A stretch of DNA of 7,553 nt from Pseudomonadota bacterium (lineage in GTDB: Bacteria; Pseudomonadota; Gammaproteobacteria; Burkholderiales; Burkholderiaceae_D). The stretch's first letter is position 1, and each line of letters opens with the position of its first letter. Below, piece after piece: positions 1 to 5,996 of the stretch. The stretch covers positions 1 through 7,553 of the forward strand of contig JAFECY010000271.1 of the NCBI GenBank assembly GCA_018241865.1. The letters run 5' to 3'. The position numbers were made by a program, and so were the translations under genes. A model generated the notes under the pieces. It worked only from the letters and a program-made list of their open reading frames with translations, was not told the origin of the DNA and did no database searches.

Positions 1-306
1 CAATGCGGAATGGCCTAGCGCCCACAAGTAATCGCCACGCTGCAACAGCAGCATCGACTCCGCCGAGAAGGTGGAAAAAGTGGTCAAACCGCCGAGAAAA
101 CCGGTCACGATCAGCAGCCGCCATTCCGGCGACAGGTGCGGGTGGTTTTGGAAGAACGCCATCGCCATGCCGATGATAAAGCCGCCGCCGAGGTTGGCGG
201 CTAACGTGCCGATCGGCAAGGTATGCCAAGCGTTCATCCAGCTCGACAAGCCCCAGCGCAACCACGCGCCCAACGCCGCCCCCACGCCCACAGCCAGAAA
301 ATTCAT
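1..306 (-). CDS. crcB: CrcB/Fluc fluoride ion channel, C-terminus outside window
   Basis: CrcB (Fluc) is a small inner-membrane fluoride channel that lowers cytoplasmic fluoride; known members work as antiparallel dual-topology dimers. The window gives the first 102 residues and then the gene leaves the left edge; full-length members are about 120-130 residues. Visible hallmarks are a hydrophobic first helix with [10 protein letters not shown] (residues 9-18), the GTLAANLGG stretch with a conserved pore-region Asn at about 38, and the family signature [13 protein letters not shown] at about 69-81, containing the two Phe-box phenylalanines (77 and 80) and the Thr/Ser run near the central sodium site. 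The start ATG overlaps the moaE stop by four bases (ATGA), with a GGGAGAG ribosome site five bases upstream (312-318), so translation is probably coupled to moaE. No fluoride riboswitch can sit directly before it because moaE occupies that space. Identification is firm. Confidence 0.94.
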   Translation of the reverse strand, partial: MNFLAVGVGAALGAWLRWGLSSWMNAWHTLPIGTLAANLGGGFIIGMAMAFFQNHPHLSPEWRLLIVTGFLGGLTTFSTFSAESMLLLQRGDYLWALGHSAL

Positions 307-779
307 GCTTGCTCTCCCGGTTTGTTATCCGCATTCCACTTGACCAGCGCCGCATCATCGCTCATGCGCGCATCGACCCAACGCGCGCCCTGCGGCGTGG
401 TTTCCTTTTTCCAGAACGGCGCGCTGGTTTTGAGGTAATCCATGATGAATTCGCAAGCGGCAAACGCCTCACCCCGATGCGCCGCCGTCACCGCCACCAG
501 CACGATCTGCTCCAGCGCGTGTAGCGGGCCGATGCGATGAATCACCAGCGCGTCGATGATCTGCCAGCGCTGCCGTGCCTGCTGCACGATTTCTGCCAGC
601 GCCTTTTCGGTCATACCGGGGTAATGCTCCAGTTCCATCACCGACACGCTCTGCCCTTCGTTCATGTCGCGCACCGTGCCGACGAAAGAGACGACCGCAC
701 CGACTTGCGGCTGGCCGGCGCGCAACTGCGCGATCTCGGTCGTCAGGTCGAAGTCTTCGGGCTGGATGCGGATCGGCAT
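303..779 (-). CDS. moaE: Molybdopterin synthase catalytic subunit MoaE
   Basis: MoaE is the large subunit of molybdopterin synthase. Together with thiocarboxylated MoaD it places two sulfurs on cyclic pyranopterin monophosphate to make molybdopterin, in the cytoplasm. The 158-residue length is normal for the family. Visible signatures are [12 protein letters not shown] (27-38), LEHYPGM (50-56), the HRIGPL segment (81-86), AAHRGEAF with the conserved His-Arg pair (101-102), and [13 protein letters not shown], whose lysines at 117 and 124/125 correspond to the active-site lysines known from the E. coli enzyme. It starts five bases after the moaD stop, and its ribosome site (GGAGG, 789-793) lies inside the last codons of moaD. 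Its own stop overlaps the crcB start. This arrangement indicates one coupled moaD-moaE-crcB transcript. Confidence 0.97.
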   Translation of the reverse strand: MPIRIQPEDFDLTTEIAQLRAGQPQVGAVVSFVGTVRDMNEGQSVSVMELEHYPGMTEKALAEIVQQARQRWQIIDALVIHRIGPLHALEQIVLVAVTAAHRGEAFAACEFIMDYLKTSAPFWKKETTPQGARWVDARMSDDAALVKWNADNKPGEQA

Positions 780-784
780 GCTCG

Positions 785-1042
785 TCAGCCTCCGGTCACT
801 GGCGGAAAGAAAGCGACTTCGCAGCCTTCTGAAATCGCGGTCGCAGGCTCGGTCATCTGGTGGTTGTACGCCATGCGCAAGGCGCGGCCTTCGGCCAGCG
901 CTTCGGCCCAGACGCCGCCGCGCTGCTGCAGGAAATGGCGGACATCGCCGACGGTTTTTACTTCAGCGGGCAAGGAGATGGATTCCTGCGCGGTGCCTAG
1001 GGCTTCACGCACACTGGCGAAAAAGCGGAGCTGGATATTCAT
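785..1042 (-). CDS. moaD: Molybdopterin synthase sulfur carrier subunit MoaD
   Basis: MoaD is the small ubiquitin-like subunit of molybdopterin synthase. Its C-terminal glycine is adenylated by MoeB and turned into a thiocarboxylate that supplies sulfur to the MoaE active site. The 85-residue protein has the typical size, starts with the beta-strand MNIQLRFFASVREALG, and ends with the diagnostic FFPPVTGG, whose terminal Gly-Gly (84-85) is the functional tail. The start follows a 131-bp gap after moeA; I see only a poor ribosome site before it. The stop is five bases upstream of moaE. The two codons for Gly-Gly (GGA GGC) also form the moaE Shine-Dalgarno. moeB is not in this window. Confidence 0.95.
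   Translation of the reverse strand: MNIQLRFFASVREALGTAQESISLPAEVKTVGDVRHFLQQRGGVWAEALAEGRALRMAYNHQMTEPATAISEGCEVAFFPPVTGG
789..793 (-). promoter_or_regulatory. Shine-Dalgarno of moaE inside the moaD Gly-Gly codons
   Basis: On the minus strand the last codons of moaD read GGA GGC TGA. The GGAGG core is a full Shine-Dalgarno match nine bases before the moaE ATG at 779, which supports that start. It lies within the codons for the functionally invariant Gly-Gly tail of MoaD, so protein and translation signal are encoded by the same bases. The effect on moaE translation is inferred. Confidence 0.8.
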
Positions 1043-1066
1043 GTCTGCATTGTAATCGGAACGGCT

Positions 1067-1091
1067 CCCTTCTCCCCTCGCGGGAGAAGGG
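1067..1091. repeat. GC-rich hairpin (interspersed-repeat type) in the moeA-moaD gap
   Basis: Perfect 10-bp inverted arms (CCCTTCTCCC at 1067-1076 and its complement at 1082-1091) enclose a five-base loop. A G-rich stretch follows on the plus strand (1093-1107). This kind of CCCTTCTCCC...GGGAGAAGGG unit followed by CTGGGGATGAGG is, from memory, a common interspersed palindrome in GC-rich proteobacterial genomes. It lacks a clean T-run on either side, so I do not call it an intrinsic terminator. It may form a structure in the moeA-moaD mRNA. Confidence 0.75.
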
Positions 1092-1146
1092 CTGGGGATG
1101 AGGGGGGAATCCGGCGGTCTTGCGTCATCCGCTCTACCTCTCCCTA

Positions 1147-1169
1147 CCCCTCTCCTGCGAGGAGAGGGG
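1147..1169. repeat. Second GC-rich hairpin immediately 3' of moeA
   Basis: Perfect 10-bp arms (CCCCTCTCCT at 1147-1156 and its complement at 1160-1169) enclose the three-base loop GCG. On the minus strand the stem begins four bases after the moeA stop codon. It resembles the hairpin at 1067-1091 in composition, and together the two fill most of the 131-bp gap (1043-1173). No T-run follows in the direction of moeA transcription. A role in mRNA 3'-end stability or partial attenuation before moaD is possible but unproven. Confidence 0.75.
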
Positions 1170-1173
1170 AAAA

Positions 1174-2406
1174 TCAGGAAAGCAAACCGCTGAACGGCAG
1201 GAAGCGCACCATATCGCCCGGCGCAATCGCCTGCCCCGGCGGATTGTCGATCAAGCCATCACCCCACACGGTCGAAGTCAGCACCGCCGAACTCTGGTTG
1301 GCGAACAAGTCGAGTCCGCCCTTGTCGTTGATCTTCGCCCGCAGGAATTCATTGCGCCGGTCGCCCTTGTTCAAAGTAAAGTCGGCACGCATGGCGAAGG
1401 CTTGCGGTGCCACCTCGCTCACGCCCTGCAAGCGCAGGATGAAAGGTCGTACGAACAGCAGGAAGGTAACGAAGCTCGATACCGGGTTGCCGGGCAAGCC
1501 AATGAAGAAAACCGTATCGGATTTGCCCACGCGATTGACCTCGCCGAAAGCCAGCGGCTTGCCGGGCTTGATGGCGATCTGCCACAGGTTCAAGCGCCCT
1601 TCGGCTTCCACCGCTGGCTTCACATGGTCTTCCTCGCCGACCGAGACGCCGCCCGAGGTAACGATCAGGTCGTGCCCCGCCGCAGTCTCGCGCAGGGTCG
1701 CGCGCGTGGCTTCCAGCGAATCCGGCACGATGCCGTAATCGGTGATGTCACAGCCGAGATTTTCCAGCAGCGCGCGCAGCAGGAAGCGATTGGAGTTGTA
1801 GATTGCGCCCGGTTTGAGTTCCTCGCCCGGCATCGCCAGTTCGTCGCCGGTAAAAAACACCGCCACGCGCAGCCTGCGCAGCACCGGCAGGTTCGCCAGC
1901 CCGACCGAAGCCGCTAGGCCCAGCTCCTGCGCCCGCAGGCGCGTGCCGGCCGGCAGGATAGTGCTGCCGGCGCGGATATCCTCGCCCCGCCTGCGGACCC
2001 ATTCACCGGCTGCCGGCTGATGCTTGATCGTTACCCATTCGCCATCGGCAGTCTTTTCCACTTCGCAGGCTTCCTGCATGACGATTGCATCGGCGCCTTG
2101 CGGCATCATCGCGCCGGTGAAGATGCGGGCGGCAGTACCGTGTTGCAAAGTCTGCCCCACCTGACCGGCGGGAATGCGCTGCGACACAGGCAGACGCGCG
2201 GAGCCGGAAGTGCAATCGGCAGCACGCACAGCATAGCCATCCATCTGGGAATTGTCCATCGGCGGGACATCGAGCTGCGAGCCTTGCGCCACGGCCAGCA
2301 CACGGCCGTTGGCTTGCAGGGTCGGGATGGATTCCTGCTCCGCCAGCGGACGGGCAGCGGCAAGAAGATGATCGAGGGCTTCGCGGGCGGTCAGCATGGG
2401 TTTCAT
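1174..2406 (-). CDS. moeA: Molybdopterin molybdenumtransferase MoeA
   Basis: MoeA inserts molybdate into adenylylated molybdopterin to finish the basic molybdenum cofactor, in the cytoplasm. The protein has 410 residues, a usual length. Visible motifs in order are PPMDNSQMDGYAVR (48-61), FTGAMMPQGADAIVMQE (96-112), FFTGDEL (184-190), the molybdopterin-binding TSGGVSVGEEDHVK (250-263), KPGKPLAFG (280-288) and GLPGNPVSSFVTF (303-315). Acidic and polar residues D56, T97, E189, D229 and D260 fall where active-site positions lie in the E. coli enzyme. The start at 2406 gives MKPMLTAREAL; Met4 (ATG ending at 2397) is a possible alternative because neither has a strong ribosome site. It lies 130 bp downstream of thrC and 131 bp upstream of moaD. 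Confidence 0.96.
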   Translation of the reverse strand: MKPMLTAREALDHLLAAARPLAEQESIPTLQANGRVLAVAQGSQLDVPPMDNSQMDGYAVRAADCTSGSARLPVSQRIPAGQVGQTLQHGTAARIFTGAMMPQGADAIVMQEACEVEKTADGEWVTIKHQPAAGEWVRRRGEDIRAGSTILPAGTRLRAQELGLAASVGLANLPVLRRLRVAVFFTGDELAMPGEELKPGAIYNSNRFLLRALLENLGCDITDYGIVPDSLEATRATLRETAAGHDLIVTSGGVSVGEEDHVKPAVEAEGRLNLWQIAIKPGKPLAFGEVNRVGKSDTVFFIGLPGNPVSSFVTFLLFVRPFILRLQGVSEVAPQAFAMRADFTLNKGDRRNEFLRAKINDKGGLDLFANQSSAVLTSTVWGDGLIDNPPGQAIAPGDMVRFLPFSGLLS

Positions 2407-2426
2407 CGTGATCTATTCATTCCGCG

Positions 2427-2525
2427 AAAGAAAAAGAAATTTACCACGGCAGTCACAACAATCGCGGCGATCACGGCGAACCACAAGGGTGTGCTTTTCG
2501 CCGTGATCGCCGTGTGCGCCGTGGT
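2427..2525 (-). repeat. Long inverted repeat with T-rich tail between thrC and moeA; possible thrC terminator
   Basis: Inner arms of 16 bp (2465-2480 and 2497-2512) are perfect complements around a 16-base loop, and outer arms of 8 bp (ACCACGGC at 2443-2450 and its complement at 2518-2525) extend the fold with an unpaired internal section. The unit is built from CGGCGATCACGGCGAA-like repeats, which I recognise as a style of interspersed palindrome in betaproteobacteria. In the direction of thrC transcription the structure is followed by a T-rich tract (minus strand of 2427-2442, interrupted by two C), so it could end or attenuate thrC transcription. If so, moeA would depend on readthrough or on a promoter I cannot see in the 20 bases left. 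Confidence 0.65.
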
Positions 2526-2536
2526 TCAATCCGGCT

Positions 2537-3997
2537 TTACAAACCAGTATGTGCCGCGATGTACTGCTTCACCTGCGCCACATCCGCCTTCATTACATGG
2601 AAGCGCTGCGACAAGGCTTCGATATTCTCGAAACCGGCCGGACGCTCGGCATCGCGCCCGAGCGCTTCGCGGATGGTTTCATTGAACTTGGCCGGCAAGG
2701 CAGTTTCCAGCACGATCATCGGCACGCCCGGCGTCAGATGTTCGCGCGCGACCTTCACGCCGTCGGCGGTGTGGGTGTCGATGGTCACGCCGTACTTTTG
2801 CTGCACGTCGCGGATGGTCGCCACGCGGTCAGCATGCACCGACTTGCCCGACAGGAAACCGTATTGCACCACCTTCTTGAATTCGTCGCCATCGCTGCCC
2901 GGCTTGCCGGACAGGTCGAAGCCACCATCGGTCTCGACCTTTTTGAACAAGGCTGCCAGGCGCACGCTGTCACGCCCGAGCAAGTCATACACAAAGCGCT
3001 CGAAGTTCGAGGCCTTGCTGATATCCATACTGGGGCTGGAGGTGTGGTAAGTCTCGGCCGACTTGCGCACGCGATAGACGCCGGTGCGGAAGAATTCGTC
3101 GAGCACGTCGTTCTCGTTGGTGGCCGCCACCAGCTTGTCGATCGGCAGGCCCATCATGCGCGCGATATGGCCGGCGCAGATATTGCCGAAGTTGCCCGAT
3201 GGGACGGTGAACGACACTTTCTGGTCGTTGCTGGTGGTCGCCGCCAGGTAGCCGCGGAAGTAGTACACCACTTGCGCCACCACGCGCGCCCAGTTGATCG
3301 AGTTGACCGTGCCGATCTTCTGGCGGTTCTTGAATTCAAGATCGTTGGAGACGGCCTTGACCATGTCCTGGCAATCGTCGAACACGCCTTCGACCGCGAT
3401 GTTGAAAATGTTCGGGTCCTGCAGGCTGAACATCTGCGCAGTCTGGAAAGCGCTCATTTTCTTGTGCGGCGACAGCATGAAGACGCGGATGCCGCGCTTG
3501 CCGCGCATCGCATATTCCGCCGCGCTGCCGGTGTCACCCGAAGTCGCGCCGAAGATGTTCAACTCGGCATGCTGCTTGTCCAGCGCATACTCGAACAGGT
3601 TGCCCAGCAACTGCATCGCCATGTCCTTGAAGGCCAAGGTCGGGCCATTGGAGAGGGCCTGCAGCACCAGCTTCTTGCCATCCTTTTCTTCCAGCACATG
3701 CAGCGGCGTGATCTGGGTCGCCTCGTCGCCGGCGCGCGCGTTGCGGTACACCTCGGCGGTATAAGTCTTGTGCGTGAGTGCTTTCAAGTCCGCTTCGGGA
3801 ATATCGGTCGCGAATTTCTTCAGGATTGCAAAGGCGAGATCGGCGTAGGACAGCTTGCGCCAGGCGTCGAGTTCGGCGTTGCTCACCTGGGGGTATGCGG
3901 TCGGCAGATACAGACCGCCGTCGGGAGCCAGACCGCCGAGCAGGATTTCGGAGAAGGATTGCGCGGGGGATTGGCCGCGAGTGGAAGTGTATTGCAT
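2537..3997 (-). CDS. thrC: Threonine synthase
   Basis: Threonine synthase is a PLP enzyme that converts O-phosphohomoserine to threonine, the last step of the pathway. The 486-residue length fits the long bacterial form. Visible features are the family N-terminus MQYTSTRG, LAPDGGLYLP (23-32), NGPTLAFKDMAMQ with the probable PLP-binding Lys124, FGATSGDTGSAAEYAM (149-164), SINWARVVAQVVYY (233-246) and the glycine-rich phosphate-binding loop VPSGNFGNICAGH (265-277). The reading frame is intact. The start is 44 bp after the endonuclease stop; the leader has no clear Shine-Dalgarno and no convincing promoter. In related bacteria thrC usually follows hom directly; here two restriction-modification genes lie between them, so thrC expression must pass through or start within the cassette (inference). 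Confidence 0.97.
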   Translation of the reverse strand: MQYTSTRGQSPAQSFSEILLGGLAPDGGLYLPTAYPQVSNAELDAWRKLSYADLAFAILKKFATDIPEADLKALTHKTYTAEVYRNARAGDEATQITPLHVLEEKDGKKLVLQALSNGPTLAFKDMAMQLLGNLFEYALDKQHAELNIFGATSGDTGSAAEYAMRGKRGIRVFMLSPHKKMSAFQTAQMFSLQDPNIFNIAVEGVFDDCQDMVKAVSNDLEFKNRQKIGTVNSINWARVVAQVVYYFRGYLAATTSNDQKVSFTVPSGNFGNICAGHIARMMGLPIDKLVAATNENDVLDEFFRTGVYRVRKSAETYHTSSPSMDISKASNFERFVYDLLGRDSVRLAALFKKVETDGGFDLSGKPGSDGDEFKKVVQYGFLSGKSVHADRVATIRDVQQKYGVTIDTHTADGVKVAREHLTPGVPMIVLETALPAKFNETIREALGRDAERPAGFENIEALSQRFHVMKADVAQVKQYIAAHTGL

Positions 3998-4041
3998 GGA
4001 ATTGGAAAGATTGATGTTTGATTTAGCGTTTGAGCGCGATG

Positions 4042-5013
4042 TTAAGTATCATTTTCATTAGCCCCACTTTCTTCTGGCTCGATAGCGATTTCTCCCAAGC
4101 TCTGACCGTGTCTATGAAGAAGTTTCCACAGATCAGAATAGAAAAAACAGTCAATGGTTTTAATATGCTGTGAAAGCAAAGAATCCTCCAACATATTAGG
4201 ACGAATGTCGCAGTAATACACACCGTCCAATTGGTTCAGTTTGATCGTGTACGCCTTGAAGTGGCCGGGCAAAAATGTTGCGCTTACCCCATATTCATTT
4301 TCCCTCTTCGTTTTCTTCCGTTGCACATCATTCAGAAAAATGGCGATATGGGGCAAGGCGGTATCAGTGAGGCGGTTATAAAGAAACTTGTCCATGAAGA
4401 CTTTGTCGATTCGATCTTTACTGGACGTTTTTACAGAGCCGATAATTTTTAATTCATTGTCTTTTCTTAACAATAAATCGTGCTGATAGCTAGACTTGAA
4501 AAGCTCGGCTCCATCCACATCTTTTACCGGAACTTGCATCGTCCCTGATACGCAATCTACATTGAGCGATACGATCAGCAGCCGAATAAGCCGTTCAAAC
4601 AAGTCACCATTCACTTTTCTGGCTTGATTCGACTTCCCGGCGGGCAATCCATCTAAGGCAGCGCCTATAGATTGCTGAAGCGTGTAGATGGTGCGAATCA
4701 GGTTTTCTCTCAAATCGTCCGATGGTCTCTGTCCATCTCGCAATTGCTCTAATGTCATGCTGAACTGTTGCGTTGCTTGGGCGAAGCTTTGGGCATCACA
4801 CATCAGGCGAGAATTTAACGGTCGTGTAATGTTGAAATTGCCTTCTCTCCGGTACTGGAAAAATTGATAGTGGCTTTCGTTCTGCGACACAATACGTGCC
4901 TGCAAGCCGGTATCAATGTATTCCAAATAACGGGCACAGAAATCAATGTATTGCTCGATGCTGTGAAATCGTTCTTTGTCAGTAGCATGATTCACCAAGT
5001 CTGAAAGACTCAT
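4042..5013 (-). CDS. Putative Type II restriction endonuclease, PD-(D/E)XK-like, specificity unknown
   Basis: I do not recognise the family. The 323-residue product is called a restriction endonuclease mainly because its start overlaps the stop of a Type II DNA methyltransferase by four bases (ATGA), with a usable ribosome site (GAAGGGA, 5023-5029). The sequence supports a nuclease core: a helix with GDLFERLIRLLIVSL (136-150, Glu140), then HDLLLRKDNELKIIGSVKTS (178-197). Asp179 sits before two predicted beta-strands that end in Ser193-Val194-Lys195, a pattern like D...(D/E)XK but with Ser for the acidic residue; Asp208, 13 residues on, could supply the missing carboxylate. No signal peptide or membrane segment is seen. 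Base composition is lower in GC than the flanking genes, which suggests acquisition by transfer. It is not homologous in any way I can see to BsoBI or MboI. The cut site cannot be read from the sequence. Confidence 0.75.
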   Translation of the reverse strand: MSLSDLVNHATDKERFHSIEQYIDFCARYLEYIDTGLQARIVSQNESHYQFFQYRREGNFNITRPLNSRLMCDAQSFAQATQQFSMTLEQLRDGQRPSDDLRENLIRTIYTLQQSIGAALDGLPAGKSNQARKVNGDLFERLIRLLIVSLNVDCVSGTMQVPVKDVDGAELFKSSYQHDLLLRKDNELKIIGSVKTSSKDRIDKVFMDKFLYNRLTDTALPHIAIFLNDVQRKKTKRENEYGVSATFLPGHFKAYTIKLNQLDGVYYCDIRPNMLEDSLLSQHIKTIDCFFYSDLWKLLHRHGQSLGEIAIEPEESGANENDT

Positions 5014-5957
5014 CGGATAGATTCCCTTCGTTCTGCTGTTTTGCGGTCATGTGCTATCCATTCGTCTTTACTCATACGCCGAACACTTTCGAGCCTTTCA
5101 ATTGCCCATTGGTTGTACTGCAGGTCAAGATCACAAGCCATCCAGCGTCGATTAAGCTGCTCGGCCACGACTGCTGTTGTGCCCGATCCAGAAAATGGGT
5201 CGATGACTAGATCACCTTCATTTGAGGAAGCCAGAACAAACTTACGCACTAACTCTTCAGGCTTTTGCGTAGGGTGCGGCGTTTTTTCGCCCATGCCATT
5301 GCATGTGGTCGGAATATCCATCACATCTTTTGGTTTCGCACCCTTGGGGTGGGGCGTCCAATTGTCACGTTGCTTATTTACACCCTTTCCATAAGCACTT
5401 GTTTCTGCTTGTGGATGCGAAGGATATTTCAAAGTATGCGCTCCGTAAGGCGTGCGCACGTCATCAATATTTAATTGTGTAGCATCAGATTTTCGAAGGT
5501 GAATAATGCTCTCGTGAGAACGTCCCCAGTCGCTACCCAAATTGGCTTTGTTTTTGTAATGCCAGATTAGCCAGCGGCAATGTTTGAAATATTTTGATGC
5601 AGGATGCTTTATGTCTGCAAGGATTTCAGAAAATCCGCATACATATAAAGAGCCTGTTGGTTTTAATACACGCGATGCTTGGCTAATCCACCTAATAGAC
5701 CACTCAATATATTTTTCTTGACTCTCGAAGCTGTCCCAGCCTGCTTTCTTGATGTTGTATGGAGGGTCGGCAAACACCAAATCAACACTGCCGTCATCCA
5801 GTGACGCGAGCCAATCAATAGAATTGCCTTGGCACAATCGCCCATTCGGGTGCTCGTATTGCAGTTGAAATCCCTCAAACACAGGCTCCAAGGTATTCTC
5901 TCTGCCTCTGCGCAGTTGCTGCATTTCTCTGGGTTCAACTAGAGTAAGTTGTTCCAT
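5010..5957 (-). CDS. Type II DNA methyltransferase, beta class, probably adenine-N6
   Basis: This is an S-adenosylmethionine-dependent DNA methyltransferase that protects host sites from the neighbouring endonuclease. In the 315-residue product the catalytic motif IV, DPPYN (64-68), comes first and the cofactor motif I, IDPFSGSGTT (252-261), comes last, with HPTQKP (228-233) before it. This order defines the beta class. DPPY favours N6-adenine methylation, although N4-cytosine cannot be excluded. The variable stretch of about residues 130-225 is the likely target-recognition region. The start at 5957 has a GGTGG ribosome site seven bases upstream. The gene begins 39 bp after hom and is less GC-rich than hom. 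No controller (C) protein gene is present. Being first in the pair, the methyltransferase would be made before the nuclease. The recognition sequence cannot be determined from the protein by eye. Confidence 0.93.
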   Translation of the reverse strand: MEQLTLVEPREMQQLRRGRENTLEPVFEGFQLQYEHPNGRLCQGNSIDWLASLDDGSVDLVFADPPYNIKKAGWDSFESQEKYIEWSIRWISQASRVLKPTGSLYVCGFSEILADIKHPASKYFKHCRWLIWHYKNKANLGSDWGRSHESIIHLRKSDATQLNIDDVRTPYGAHTLKYPSHPQAETSAYGKGVNKQRDNWTPHPKGAKPKDVMDIPTTCNGMGEKTPHPTQKPEELVRKFVLASSNEGDLVIDPFSGSGTTAVVAEQLNRRWMACDLDLQYNQWAIERLESVRRMSKDEWIAHDRKTAERRESIR

Positions 5958-5964
5958 TGTTTTA

Positions 5965-5970
5965 CCACCA
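5965..5970 (-). promoter_or_regulatory. Ribosome binding site of the methyltransferase
   Basis: The minus strand reads TGGTGG here, with the GGTGG core seven bases before the ATG at 5957. It supports that start over the next in-frame Met (residue 12). It lies in the short 39-bp junction after hom, which ends with tandem in-frame stops TGA TAG. I found no good -35/-10 pair in this junction. Confidence 0.65.
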
Positions 5971-5996
5971 CGATAAATTGATGCGCACGATACCTA

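Noticed and set aside
1049..1054. TACAAT on the minus strand just before moaD as a -10 box
   Set aside because: It would start transcription at or inside the coding start and there is no -35 element at the right distance.
537..1055. 172-residue plus-strand open frame across moaE and moaD
   Set aside because: It is antisense to two well-identified genes and crosses their junction.
1120..1917. 265-residue plus-strand open frame opposite moeA
   Set aside because: It is antisense to moeA with no domain features; its 5' part runs through the palindromic repeat.
2549..4021. 490-residue plus-strand open frame opposite thrC
   Set aside because: It is fully antisense to a clear threonine synthase, shows no recognisable motif, is His/Arg/Val-rich as expected for a GC-skewed shadow frame, and has no supporting context.
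4023..4223. 66-residue minus-strand open frame overlapping the nuclease 3' end, considered as a small third cassette gene
   Set aside because: It lies almost entirely in another frame of the nuclease gene, lacks a ribosome site and has no recognisable features.
4042..5013. Assigning a specific cut site (for example an EcoRI/RsrI- or HinfI-like site) from the beta-class methylase resemblance
   Set aside because: Shared catalytic motifs do not reveal specificity, and I cannot align the recognition regions without a search.
3998..5996. Integrase, transposase, tRNA attachment site or controller gene of a mobile island
   Set aside because: The two cassette genes fill the interval; only 39 and 44 bp remain at the ends, with no coding potential or tRNA-like sequence.
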